A stretch of 64,000 nt of DNA from contig NC_135051.1 in assembly GCF_051014685.1 (NCBI RefSeq), forward strand, positions 11,427,557 to 11,491,556, given 5' to 3'. This DNA comes from Ptiloglossa arizonensis. Taxonomy: Eukaryota; Arthropoda; Insecta; Hymenoptera; Colletidae. The notes under the pieces are model-generated. The model made no database searches. It saw only the letters and a program-made list of their open reading frames with translations, and had not been told where the DNA came from. The number at the start of each line of letters is the position of its first letter. Positions within the stretch are counted from its first letter, which is position 1. This document shows, one piece after another, positions 1-13,100 of this stretch. The position numbers were made by a program, and so were the translations under genes.

Positions 1-624
1 TGTTCATTTATTACATTATTACACATACTTCTTCATTAGTACAATGAATACTGAGAAATTGCTGCCTACTTGGAACTAAGTCATGGCAGCTTCTCAGAAG
101 AGGTAAGTACAATTTGAGTGCTGTTATCTTTCCAATTTGTTTGCTTTTGTCCATTCAGAGATATAAATGGGGGCAATGAGAACGAGTGTAAAATAGAAGA
201 ACAAGTGAGAAACAGTAAAAGCAAGTAAAATATAGTTAACATTGAAGGAGATTAAGGAAAAGATTGCTGCAATTTCTCAGCATTCATTGTAAATAGTAGT
301 TTTTATAATTTGTATTTTTAAAAAATGTGTTTTATAGTCATATAAATTTATTATGCATTTTTGTACTACTTCATCATTTATTTTCTGCTTTGTATTTATA
401 TTTTGGTATTTGTATTATAAATTATTAACCATTTTTGTAATTTCTTTTGTTTCAATAATAAGTTTAATTATAGGTATAGAATTGTTAATTAATCATGTAA
501 TATGAAATAACTTTATCATTTCAAAGTTTGTTTTTAATTTTAGTTATTGGTTTTATGAGAGTGATTAGGTGACTGTAGCTGATAATTAAAAAACTAAACT
601 AGATTGTATGATGACAGTTTATAG
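1..624. other. Presumed E-Syt2 intron
   Basis: AT-rich sequence upstream of the first recognised exon. A GTAAGT at 113-118 looks like a donor, but the sequence before it has no convincing C2-domain reading. No gene or repeat was recognised. Confidence 0.4.
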
Positions 625-3102
625 TGGAAAAGAGCTTGGGAGCCTATTACAACACAGTGGTTGCCCATCTCTTTGACAAAGACAACGCAGGTCAAGATGA
701 TCCACTTGGCAGGTATTGCTACTTGTAGCAAGTACATGTTTACCAGGAATAGAATGCACATGAAAATTCTTCTGTAATTAGTTTAGGGCAACATTTCTGT
801 TTCTTGGTTACTGTAGATTGCGTGCTTATAAATCTGCAGTATTTTCAAAATTGAAATTGTATTGCTCTTATAGTGCATGTTGTTGGAAAGTCAGTCGCAA
901 AAACAGCGAAATAAGAATTTATGTCACCACATTACTCTTTTTATTTCTTTATAAATTATTCCTTTGATGAGGCAGTACTTTATTTATAACATAAGAGTAC
1001 TCATATAACTATCTCTATTCTAAAGTACTGCTTATATGACTATGAATGTGTGTAATATAGAAGAATTTATTGCTTATGTGTAAAATGCATGGTATGAGAG
1101 TAATAAATTATGTATTACTGTAATAACAGCAACTGTATGTATGCTACATAACATGTATGAAATGCATGACAAATTTCTTGTATCATGGACTTTAGCATTT
1201 TAATCATCTCACTATACTTGTATAATTATCATGATCATAAAAGATATGTGTTAATGATAGCTACTATATAATATGTCAAATAAATTGTATAACATACTAA
1301 GCATTATTTTTCTATGCTGTAATAATATAGGGCCAGTATTGAAGTTAGTCGAGTGAAGAAAAAAGGAAACATTGATACAGTAAGTATAAAATATAATATA
1401 TTTAATGCAATAATAATGAAAATGTATTTTGTTCAGTGGGTCTCATTGGAAAAAGCAAAACATGGTATGGTTCATCTACGATTAACATGGTTTCAACTTT
1501 CAAAAAATGTTGCTGATTTGAAAGCTGTATGTTCTTCTAAAACATTATAAGTTTGACCATTTGATATCTGGTTTTTTATCATCTTTTTAATATATATAGG
1601 CATTAATTGAAACTCAAGAACTTCGAGTAACATCGATGAGTACAGCTCTTCTCATTCTTTATATTGATTCTGCTAAAAATTTACCAGTAAGCATGGAATC
1701 AATTAATTTAAAATAAAAATTAATTTTAATTTTAGAACAGTAAGTTTACATTAATAAATTTTAGTGTATTCGGGGAAATAAACAGCCTGATGTTTATCTT
1801 GAAGCAAGTATTGGTGGAATCACAAGAAGAACAGCTACTATGTTACGTTCCTGCGATCCAATTTGGGAACAAGGTTTCACCTTTTTAGTTAGCAATCCGG
1901 AGACAGGTGTTTTGCATATAAAGGTTATATATATTTTTAACAAATTTTATTTCTTTATTTTTTTTGTTATAAACATAGCCTTTTTTTATGTATGTTGGGT
2001 TTTAGATCACAGATGAAAAGACTACTCTCGTAGTGGGAGAAATGAGTTACAATATCTCTTTACTTTTGGGCCAAAATAATCTCGAAATTACACAACAGCC
2101 TTATGATCTGCAAATGGCTGAGGCTGACAGTAAACTAATTTTGTCTATGTCATTAAGCGTACGATTTCTTTATTTTATATGTATTCATGTAAGATGAAAA
2201 TATTATATTATATTCATATATATATTTTTAATTGCAGATATTGAAATATGAACAACCTGAGCCTACCTCAGAAGAGGACGATGATGATCACGACATTAAT
2301 CAATTGACTAAAAGAATTGAACGTCAAGAATCAAATATTAGCAATACAGTATCTTCTAGTCGTAAGTGTACTACTTATCTATTTATATTTAAGTGTAATA
2401 CAATATGTTCTCTTTTTAGTTCCACCTAGTCCACTGAAAAAGCAACCTTCAAAAGAATCAGTCAATAGTTTGACACAGAGTACTGGATCAGGTGCAGCAA
2501 TTTTATCTGAAGAACCAATTATACCAAATGAAGAATTAATAATCACTAATACTGCACCATCTTCTCGTACTGAAAGTCCTCAATTAATTCACAGAAATTT
2601 AAGTATATCATCATCTGCAGGCGAATCTAAATTAGGACGAATACAAATGTCTTTACGCTACAGTGTACAAAGGCAGAAGCTCATAATTGTTATACATAAA
2701 ATAGCGTATGTAAACCATTAATGTGAAAATTAGAAAATTTGGTAAGTTGTTAATTGAATGTTTTGTTGTTGCAGTAATTTACCTCTGCCACAGAATGATC
2801 CACACAATATACCAGATCCATATGTAAAACTTTATCTCCTTCCCGACCGCCATAAGGAAACTAAACGTAAAACAGCAGTGATAAAGGATAACTGTAATCC
2901 AATTTTTGATGAACAATTCGAGTATGTTGTGTCTCAAGCTGATTTAAATACGCGCACGCTGGAAGTATTAGTGTGTACTCAAAAAGGTTGGTTGTCTACT
3001 GGAAGTAATGTAATGGGCCAAGTTCATTTAAATTTGAGTGAAATTGATGTTACAAAATCGTTCACGAGCTGGTACGATTTGCAACCAGAGACTAAGGACT
3101 AG
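625..3102 (+). CDS. Esyt2: Extended synaptotagmin-2-like protein, C-terminal part (9 exons)
   Basis: E-Syt proteins tether the ER to the plasma membrane and transfer lipid through an SMP domain; their C2 domains bind phospholipid and calcium. Only the C-terminal ~450 residues are here; SMP and N-terminal exons lie upstream of the window. Exons by splice sites and phase: 625-712, 1331-1379, 1437-1526, 1600-1686, 1765-1923, 2006-2158, 2238-2361, 2420-2705, 2775-3102. They encode the end of a C2 domain (FDKD, DDPLGR, then WVSLEKAKHGMVHLRL), a complete second C2 (SAKNLP, PDVYLEASIGG, DPIWEQGFTF), an acidic/serine-rich linker (SEEDDDDHD) and a terminal C2 (DPYVKLYLLPD, NPIFDEQFEY, WYDLQ before the stop). 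The third C2 keeps acidic residues in its calcium-binding loops; the second looks less complete. The 5' edge of the first exon is uncertain. The match to E-Syt2 is from family knowledge, not a search. Confidence 0.9.
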
Positions 3103-4160
3103 AAAATGAAGAAAAGCAAGTGGAGATTTGGCCAGTTGCTTATGTGTTTTTGAATCGCTACAATGCAATCTTTCTAAACGTTGAAAGCTCAAATAATGTG
3201 ATCAGACCAAATTTTGCACAATGCAAAAGCATTAAAAAAATTACGAAATATTTAGTACCAGTAACATTATGAAAGTTCTGAGAAAGTGATAATGATTACG
3301 TTTATTTATTTATACTTAGACCGTCCACTGTTGTTTTTAGTTCTGGAGGCAAGTTATGTACTATATATTTCAAGTATATTTTGTTATCTACGCTTATAGA
3401 ACACTTTTGTCAATAATAAGTGACATAAATCTGTCACTAAACTCTATATGATATGCACAGAAATGTTTACATACATAACACTATTGTACGCATAATATTA
3501 CATTCGCTACTTATAGAGTACATGACTTAGCAGTTTACATAAAAATTTATTAGCAAAATATATTTTATTACTAAAAATTTATTTTTATCTATGTTTAAAA
3601 CTACAAGTACTAGATATTTGTGTTTTCTTTGATTATACTTGTCCATATCATTAATATTTATGCTTTATTACTAATTATATATACAATGCATTTATATATT
3701 TTAAATGATAACTTATTGATTAAGCTTATGATTTGCTGGTTATATTGTTAAATATGGAAACTAATGATTAAACAGAATCGTTTAAAGTTTACAGCTAACA
3801 TAAACTATTGCGACAAATTGATATAATATATACATGTTATATTTATACCAGAGTTTTTGCTATATTGTATATTGCTATATATTAAATAAATTATGTTTTT
3901 GTGCATACTGATAGAAAATTATACCTGTATAATATTACAAGTCAGTAATGATAATAAAGAATAAATATAAGTATCTCAAATTGCAATTTTCTAGAGTTCA
4001 TTTTACTCCTATATTAACTCCATGGAACCATCGTCAAGGAAACATAACAGTACTAAATAGAAGTAACCACTTTGTTATATCGATGTTATATAGCGTGAAG
4101 TGTCATTAATTATTTACTTAAAATTATATTTGATGTATTAATTGTACAACCTTTGCTATA
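3103..4160 (+). other. E-Syt2 3'UTR and gap to EFHC2
   Basis: AT-rich stretch after the E-Syt2 stop, with no open frame of note. AATAAA hexamers at 3885-3890, 3953-3958 and 3960-3965 are plausible polyadenylation signals and would give a 3'UTR of about 0.8-0.9 kb. The next gene starts on the same strand only about 200 bases later, so its promoter must be compact. Confidence 0.45.
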
Positions 4161-7100
4161 ATGCAACGCGGTCGTGAGTTTCCCTGCCTGCCAGGATACG
4201 AATTTGATAAAAATGTAAGTGGCTTTTGAATTGTATAATATTTGATATGCAATTTACCAATGAAAGTAATAACTTTTGAATGGGGTCTAATGAAGAATTC
4301 GTATTAAAATGGAAAACAAGTTAAAAGTACACGGTGTACTTTATTTGTTTAGCTTAGTCGAACAAGATTTCACAGGAATCAATATTTCGGTAAGATAAGC
4401 GATGGAGTTTATTATTTATCAGAAAAAGTAGATAAAGGTGATCACATTAGCTTTCCATCGCTCTATCCTCGCGGAGAAGCTCAAGAATTGCCGTCGTGGA
4501 TTGCTTACGATGGTCAAGTATGATAATTTATAAATTAGTCGAATTAAATCAATAGTCATTAAGAAAGCTTGTTAAAAAATATAAATTATAGCGAAAACAA
4601 TGGTAATTTTGTAATTTAGTAACTTTGGTTTAAATTAACGAATTTTTTTCTGTTTTTTTTTTTAAAGCGTTGTATTTTAACACGAAAAAGAAGTGTAGAT
4701 TGGGAGAGCTTGACAAAATAATGTGCTTTTGTTAGTTTTTAACGAAAATATAATTTGAAGAAACTGCAAAATGTGCGAGGCGATTTCGATTATTTTTCAG
4801 TATATTAAAAAGGATGAGATTTAGAGCAACTTCTTCCTTTACATATAACCGTTGATGGGTTTAATTTCCGAGATATTTGTCAAACATATTGCTATAGATA
4901 GAATGATCAAGCATATACATATGTCAGGACGATGATGCGAAAGCATTTCATCGTTACTCGCCTACAATTTGTGAGTTGCAACAGCCAAACTGCGTAAATA
5001 ACGGGTGAACAAAAAATTTGATTAAATTTAATCCATTTCAATAATTTTTGAATTGCAGCTTGTAAGACTGACCGCTTCACAGCGGCCGGGATGTTACTGC
5101 TGCCTAACCAAGACCTAATTTAATTCACCAATTAAGTAAGATTAACGAAGTTAACGATTTTTTTACGTTTCCAAAACACGTAATTTTTGTATATTTTTTT
5201 TTCATGTTAAAATACAACGGTTTTTTAAAATAAAAAATAAAAAAATACATTGATTTAGTCTAAAATCACTAAGCTACATGACCAAAACAATAATATAACA
5301 AGCATTCTTGCTATGGGAAATCTCCTAACAATATAAGAACACCATTTTTGTATTTAATTCGTTTTTTTAGAGATTGATGTTTAAGGCCTTTTTTCAAGAA
5401 ACTGTTCAAGAAAGATGGAAAACAGCTTATCAAATTCGCATAGTAAATATCAGCTTTTTCTTGGAGGATGGAACAATGAAAATTTCTGAACCTTCTACGG
5501 AAAATAGTGGTCTTGAGCAAGGTTCAACGGTGCATTGTTTTCTTGTCTATTTGTTACTGTACCTTTCATTATTATATTTTTAATCATTACATTATTACAT
5601 TTTCATTATAATATACAGTTACTCACAGTGAAAATCGTACAGTAAGCATTAATGAAAACCTTAGTTAACAAGGGATGATCCCCAACTTGGATATTCAGAG
5701 AATTCTGAAACTATATATATGTATATGTGTGTGTATATATACATGTATACACACATGCTTCTGTTGTAATTTTTATACAATTGTTTAAAAATATTGACAA
5801 TCATTTATTCATTGATAAATTTAGAAAATAAAAAATAGTCAAACATTTGAGGCTCAATTTCTACTTTTTATAGTGAATTTGGGCAGCAACAAAAAATTTC
5901 AGGATTGATATCCATATCTAGGTACATGTATACTATATATACCTTCAAAGTTTCAGAATTTTTTGAATTTCCGAGTTGGAGATCATTTCTTGTAACTTTA
6001 GTGACAAAATTTAATACATTTTTATTATTTTATTAAACGAATCAGAACAAAAAATTAATTACAACTAAAATATGTAGAAAATTGACCTCACACTTAAAAT
6101 TATATGACAAACTATTTCCACCTCTATTTGAAAAAATGTATTATTGTTAATTGTTAGTTATTTGTTTCTCCAATATATAGTATGTTAAATATTCACATAC
6201 TACGTTTGGAAATGATTCTAAAAAAAGTATAAAAATGATAAAAGAAGTATGAGAGGAAACAACAATAGTAGAGCGTAAACTTATAATTCATCATTTGGAA
6301 TCTGGTATGTCTTATAGAAATATTGTAAATACAATAAATAAAAGTGTTTCTATAGTTCAATGTATTGTAAAACGGGTTAAGGAAACAAATCGCTTAAAAA
6401 ATAAAACAAAAATCAGTCAGAAGTAGAAATTAATCGAAAATGATTAGAGATAGATAATTCAAAATATAAAAAAGAATCCAAAAGAAAGTGCACAAACAAT
6501 TGCAGCTGATATTTTAAAATCTTCACAATAATTTATAAGTGTTGAAACTGTTCGAAGAATTAAGAAAACAATGACAATAATTGCGTTGATGGATAAAAAA
6601 CCTTACATTGTGGACTTCACAAGAGAATACATCAATAAAGAATATAATTTTTGGAAGAATATTACTTACACAGATGAAAGTAAAATGAATCTATTGGTTC
6701 AGATAGTAGAATTAAAATTTGACAGAAATTAAATGACGAATGGTAGATATAAAATTTGAATTCTAAGCATAAAGTTGTTATGATTTGGGAGGTATTTCAG
6801 CAAATGGAGTTTAATTTTTGAAATTTATAGATGGCATTATGGGCAAGTGGATTTATTTGAATATTTTGAAAAAATATCTGAAAAGTAATGCACAAAAATT
6901 AGAAGTATTATTTTATCATTTAGGAATTATTAATTAGGAAAAACAACACAAGTTCAGGGTGTATGCACTCAATAAAAATTAGTTGGAAATAGCACTGCAG
7001 AGAGCATGGATAAATATTGAACACAAGTTTTTAGAAAAGTAATTCCTAAGTGTGATTAAGTCCACACTAGAGCTTTCACTATCCGAACATTCGAGTATCG

Positions 7101-10100
7101 AATTTGAAATTTGGATTTGAGTATCCGAATGTCCGGATTTATATCTGGACATATCTACGTTCGAGTATTCTGATCCGGTTCTTTTCTCTTGATATCTCGA
7201 ATATGGAACTCTTTTTATTTGGTTACCGAGTAAAGGGAACAAGGAGCATACTTACTTATGTGAGACTGTTTTTACTAAACGCATTATAAGCGAGGATATG
7301 AATGTTATGTGAAAGGTTGAACGGTTATAAGGTTAGATATAAAATAGGTTATAGATTTAAGTTGGCAATAGTGTATGAGATATGAGAGGTTAAGCAAGTG
7401 GTATGACTGAATAGTCGGGTGATCCCACTAGTCGGGGATTGTGAGAAGTAATGTGTTTATGTGTGTGATGAGTAGTCACACAATTTTTATGTTAATAAGC
7501 AAGGAAACGGATATAAATAGAGTTCTTCCATTGTTCTACTATTTTTATTTTCGAACAACCCAGACATAGGATTAAAATTGAAGAATGCAGAAATAATATC
7601 TTTAATAATATTTTATTTAGTTACTATAATGAAAATAATTTCCTGTTTTGGTATTAGAAAATTAGGTCATTTACAGTATCTGAAAAAAAATATGATCTTT
7701 TCGCAGTTATAATATTTCCTACGGTCGAAAAAACTCTTTCTACACTTGTAGAAGATGCCGGAATGCGTAAATATTTTTGCGTTACCTGTAAAATTTTTGG
7801 AAATTTATTTTTCTCCGATTGCCACCACCTTATGTGATCAAGATTATGATCAATTTGTGGTTTCGCTAAATACATTTGAAATTTAGTAATCGGCGGTTCT
7901 TGATTATTTTCTTTTGAGTATATAAAATTTAGTACTGTTTTTTTAGAATTTTTTAAATTTCAAGTATAATCATCTGACACACCATGTAGCATGTTTCTTA
8001 TCTTTTGTTGAATTTTACATTGAAGTCTTTCTGATTCAAATTCCAAGTTTTTATATTGAGGATCTAGGAATAGTGCAAGGTGACAATGGAATTTATTACA
8101 CTACTTGTGTCGAAATTCCACTGCAATTAAAATTGAGATGATAAACTGCTTACAGCAATTGTGATTTTAAAAGCTGTTATTGTATAAAAATCATCGCTAT
8201 ATGTTATCAAATCTATTTTTATTATATCATTATATAGATTAGAAGTAATTACTTGTAGATATACAAATACTCTAACCAACTTCGAATATATCCAAATACT
8301 TGGATATCTGAATCTGTGGGTATCTGAGTATTTGGATACTCAGACTTGGTACTCATCAATCTGAGCAATAGTAAAAGTCCTATTCCACATTGATTAGAAG
8401 AAGTCATAAATGATAAAGGATATCCTATTAACAATAAGTATTAAAATTTTGTACACAATGTTTGTGTATTAGTATATAATTATATATTACTGCACAACAT
8501 GTACGATTTTGAGTATGAGGTTGATTTTCTGCAATTTAATTGTAAATATGTAAACTTTTTGTTAAAAAGAATTAATTTTTTTTGCTACATTGTATTGTAT
8601 TTTTTATGAAAATGCATAATGAAAAACGAATTGTTTTACAGCTTTATCAGATCATTTTGCTATTAAAAAAAATGTAATTTTAATGTTATGTAACTGCATT
8701 TGTATAGGTGTTCTACTAAGACGACAGAGAATCCCAATGCCGGATCCAGTCAGATATAGATATTATGACATAATCGATTTAAACATTGGTAAAGAACCCG
8801 AAATTTTCGGGAGAGTATATAAAATTGTCGACTGTGATAAATTTACAAGACGATTTTTAAATCGCATGGGAATTCCGGTCCCAGATCCAATTGAAATACC
8901 AAAAGATTCTTACATGGAACAACGAAAATTTGTAAGCACAAAATGGTGAAAGAGCATCCAATACTCACTGCCTAGAACAAATAACATCTGTGTTTCATAC
9001 TAAAAAGGAGGAAAAGATTATTTTATTCGCAACTTTGTAAAATACAATTTGCAATATAAGAATTAAGCAGTTTAATTAAAGAGTTATTCACAGTTAACGA
9101 ATAGTGCCCACTTGTAACTTTTGGTAGGAAAATGATTAAAGTTTGTATATCTGTAGATCCTTGAATCCCTGTATTCGTGTATAGTTTACATGTATTCACA
9201 TATTTTAATACACTTACAAGATCGAACATTCTAATTAACTTCACTGATTAGTTTTAAAATGTGATCTCTTAATTAGTTTTAACAACATTAATATTAAATA
9301 TATTTATCATAAAGCTACATTAAGTGTACACATTTTTTTTAACATTTTGTGAACGATTTAAGCTTAATTATTTAATCGGAAAACAGGAAACGTTTCCCAA
9401 AAAACCCAATCGAAAGGTCGATACTCGTGGCGATTTCATGAAATATGATAGACAGGTGCTTCGGTTTTATGGTTATTGGGACGACACGGATAATCTTTAT
9501 GGTATTATTCACGTTCTGGAAATTCATTACTACCTTGCCGATAATACCATGGAGATAAAAGAGATTTTGCCACCAAATTCTGGACGAGATACTGGTTTCA
9601 TGTTTATGCGACGAATGAAGGTTCCAAAGGTAATGTTTTTGTGTATAATAAATATATATTTTGTGCTAGATACAGTCTGCCCCATAAGAACGTGTTGGTG
9701 ATATTTTCAAAACTTGACATCCACTGAAGCGGAAACCGTGATAATCTAAACATATATAGTATACGCCCCTTTCGAATACGCGTTGACTAAGTTTCTATCG
9801 TTGTCGAGAACAGATCTTTCCGAGATGAGTGCTGCGTATGAAACGGTTTGAGGCGGTTTTCCTGTTTAGTTACCCAAAAGGGTCAAAAATGAGTTTTGCA
9901 AGTGCTGCAAAATACTTGCACAAGTTACTATAGTTTATTAATAGGTACAAGGAAACGAAAAGTGTCGATAATTTCCCGAATCGTGGTTTAAAGCGAACTA
10001 CCAGCACCAGAGAAGATGAAGTGATCCTCAAACTTTTTGCTAAAAATCCAACATTTTCATTGCTCAAATGTTAAAATTGTATCAAAAGGAGCTTCTTACA

Positions 10101-13100
10101 TCAGTGAAACATTGGTTCACTCAAACCGAAAACACATGGATTTTTCAAGAAGATAACGATCCAAAACACAGAAGTCACATCTGTAGGGAATGGGAAGAGG
10201 CAAACGGCATCACCGTATTGAATTAGCCATCCCAGTCCTCGGATTCAAATCTAATCGAAAATATGTGGTTCTTCATGAAGCAAAAACTTAAAGGGAAACG
10301 TATATTAAAATTAAGAACCCTGATAGATCGGATTTGTCAAATATGAAGATCACGACCCGTATCATACGTAGAGAAATTGATGGAAAGCATGCCAAAGAGA
10401 TGTCAAGCTATTGTTGCTAACGGAGGTGATTAGACTCGCTGTTAAAGTAAAAGCGTATTAATGTTTTATGTGTACACTCGGTTTATACAAAGTTTTTTAC
10501 GAAAAAAATCATATTTACAAAAATATCAGCGACACGCTTTTGTGAGACAGACTCTATGTGCGAGTACCTGAGGTTCAAGCTGGAAATCGAAATATGTTTA
10601 GGAAGGCTCTCCTTTTTCTGCACTGCTTTTCGTGCATTTATGGCAGTATAGATAGCATTGCTTAATTCGAGTATATAAATTTGATTTTGTTGAACTCGTA
10701 AGTTGAGTAATTAACAAATAGATTTCTGAATACAGTTCTCCACCGACCTGGATCCGAGTGGCGCTGATGATCCATTTACCGTTTTAAATGTCATGGGAAA
10801 CGATGCAACCTGTGGTTACTATTCGATAGATCCTTTGAACAGTGGAAAACTTTGCAGAGAAATTTACAAAGATGACGAGCTTAGTATCGGTGCGCAAATA
10901 AACATTTTTGGAAGGAAGATTACTATTACGGATATGGATACCTTTACAAAGGAATATTATAGGTGAAGCTTAGTAGCTTTAGAATAACCGAACGAATTTT
11001 ATTCGCGATAAATTAAACAAAGCCATTTCAACTACTGTTTCTGTTTACTTACAATTAGTGTGAGCGATGGCGCTCACAGGTGCAAGTAATCCTCATTGGC
11101 TTGAGTTCCAGATAAGGATTGCTACTCGTTACACTTTCAAGGAAATTAGCAATTTCTATTTTGTCACTGAAAAGCAGAAATTAGTATTTGTAAACATCTA
11201 TGATCAACGGAACGGTACAAGATTTTTTCGACAAAAATCAATCCAAACACGATATTTTTAATTATAGATCATTAGATATTTTACGAAAGTGATTTTAATT
11301 AAAAAAAAAATCCGAATCAGATTTTACTATTAGGATTCATTTTTATCGGGAAGGTATCACTTTTTATTGATCTTAAAAGTTTTTAAAAGTCTTAAACTCT
11401 TCGAAAATTTAATCATCAATCAAAACTTTATCAATAATCTATCACAAATAAATTTACATTAGTTGTCTTTATAGTTTACGCCATTACATTATTTTATATA
11501 CAATTACTAGACTGTAGATGTTCAACCAAGTGTAGATAATTATTCAAAAAAAGTATTTTTATTCCAATAATATATATGTAAAATATGTGATTCAAGCGCG
11601 ATACCTAAACGAATTAGATTAATTACTGTTGTATAAATTAAGTGTTGTTTGATGTCGTTAAGTAAATAGTGCTGTCTGATAAGAAATGTCGGTGAAGCAA
11701 GGTGTGCTTTGATAACGTCAGAAGTAGAATGTCGATAAGATCTTCAACCGATGGGACATTGCTGTTATGAATCCCATAAGATTTATTTTAGAAACTTCAG
11801 AGAGTAATAGTATCCTAGGACTAGGAGCAATAGTAGCGATTGGAAGCTGGTTTGGATGCAGAGTAGGCCGACTTGCAACAGCAGGAGGCAGTGGAGTAAA
11901 CGCTCAGCTGACAGACATTGGGGCACTGTTTTATTACTATCCTCCTTGTTACGATGCTTCTTAAAAGCAATACAAATATTGATTCGAGTGAGTGGGCCAG
12001 GACTTTATGGGCTGTGTATTCTTTATCGCTGACTTGAAGTCCCATGGCAGGAATGCTAGAAAAGTAGAAAGGGTTCATCTATTGTTAGGCACACATTCAA
12101 TTCTAGTTCGCTATTCGTCGCAGCAGTTACATGCACATGTGGACTGACCGACGAAGAAGGTAGCGAGGTAGAGAGAGTAAATGAGAAACAAGTGGTAGGC
12201 AGAGCTTCATTGGCGTAGATGCAACATATTACTATTACACATTAGTTATATCTAATACAGGATCAAAATTTTTGCTAGTTTTTTTAGCGAGTAGCGAGTA
12301 ACCAAGAGATGGCCCCTCGTCATAATCCCCACTCTTGCGCTCACACTCCACCTCGTTTTAACTCACTGTGTGTTGGTAATTTGACACTCATATGTTGTTG
12401 CTCTATCTCGCTCACACTTGGTGAATGCTATTCGCTCTCTTTGTCAGGTAACACGTGACGTAACAATCCAAGGGAAAGGGAGTTAATTCTTAGAAGGAAC
12501 GCTTCTCCATATGAAGGGGAAATGAGTCATATAGTATGGAATTGAACAGATTGGATTTAATTTCACACAACTGGGAGTTATTATACAATGTCTCGATAAC
12601 TATAAAAATAATGGAAAAAGCACTTAATCTTATTTAAAATTGCATTAACAAGTAAATAAATAATAGTATTTAAAAAAATATAAATAATTTTGAATAGTTG
12701 GAAAACAATGACTTGGAAATAAAATCTTTTAACGTGATGGTTTTGAACCATTTATCTTTTGTTAATATCGACTAAACAGAACTATCCTACGCATAATTAT
12801 TTTTCTTGTATCGAAGCAAAATTTTATTTCTTACTGTCATACTAATTGTTAGTTTTTGATCAATTTGTTTTTCCTACGTTCTAGGTACCAATTGTAAGAC
12901 ACAATTACAAATTTTTTATTCGAAACATAAAAGAATAAAGATGGACTAAGATTGTTCTTTAGCTTATTATATGCTCTGTCACGTATTCCTGAAAAAAAAA
13001 GACAAATAGTTTTTCTACAAAGTGTAAACAAATTTTTATATATTACGAGAAATAATGTAATCTATATTTAATTAAGGATATCATCCTTTGCCTCTTTTTG

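Noticed and set aside
1..118. Possible E-Syt2 exon ending at the GTAAGT at 113
   Set aside because: The frames before the donor contain stops or do not read as C2 or SMP sequence.
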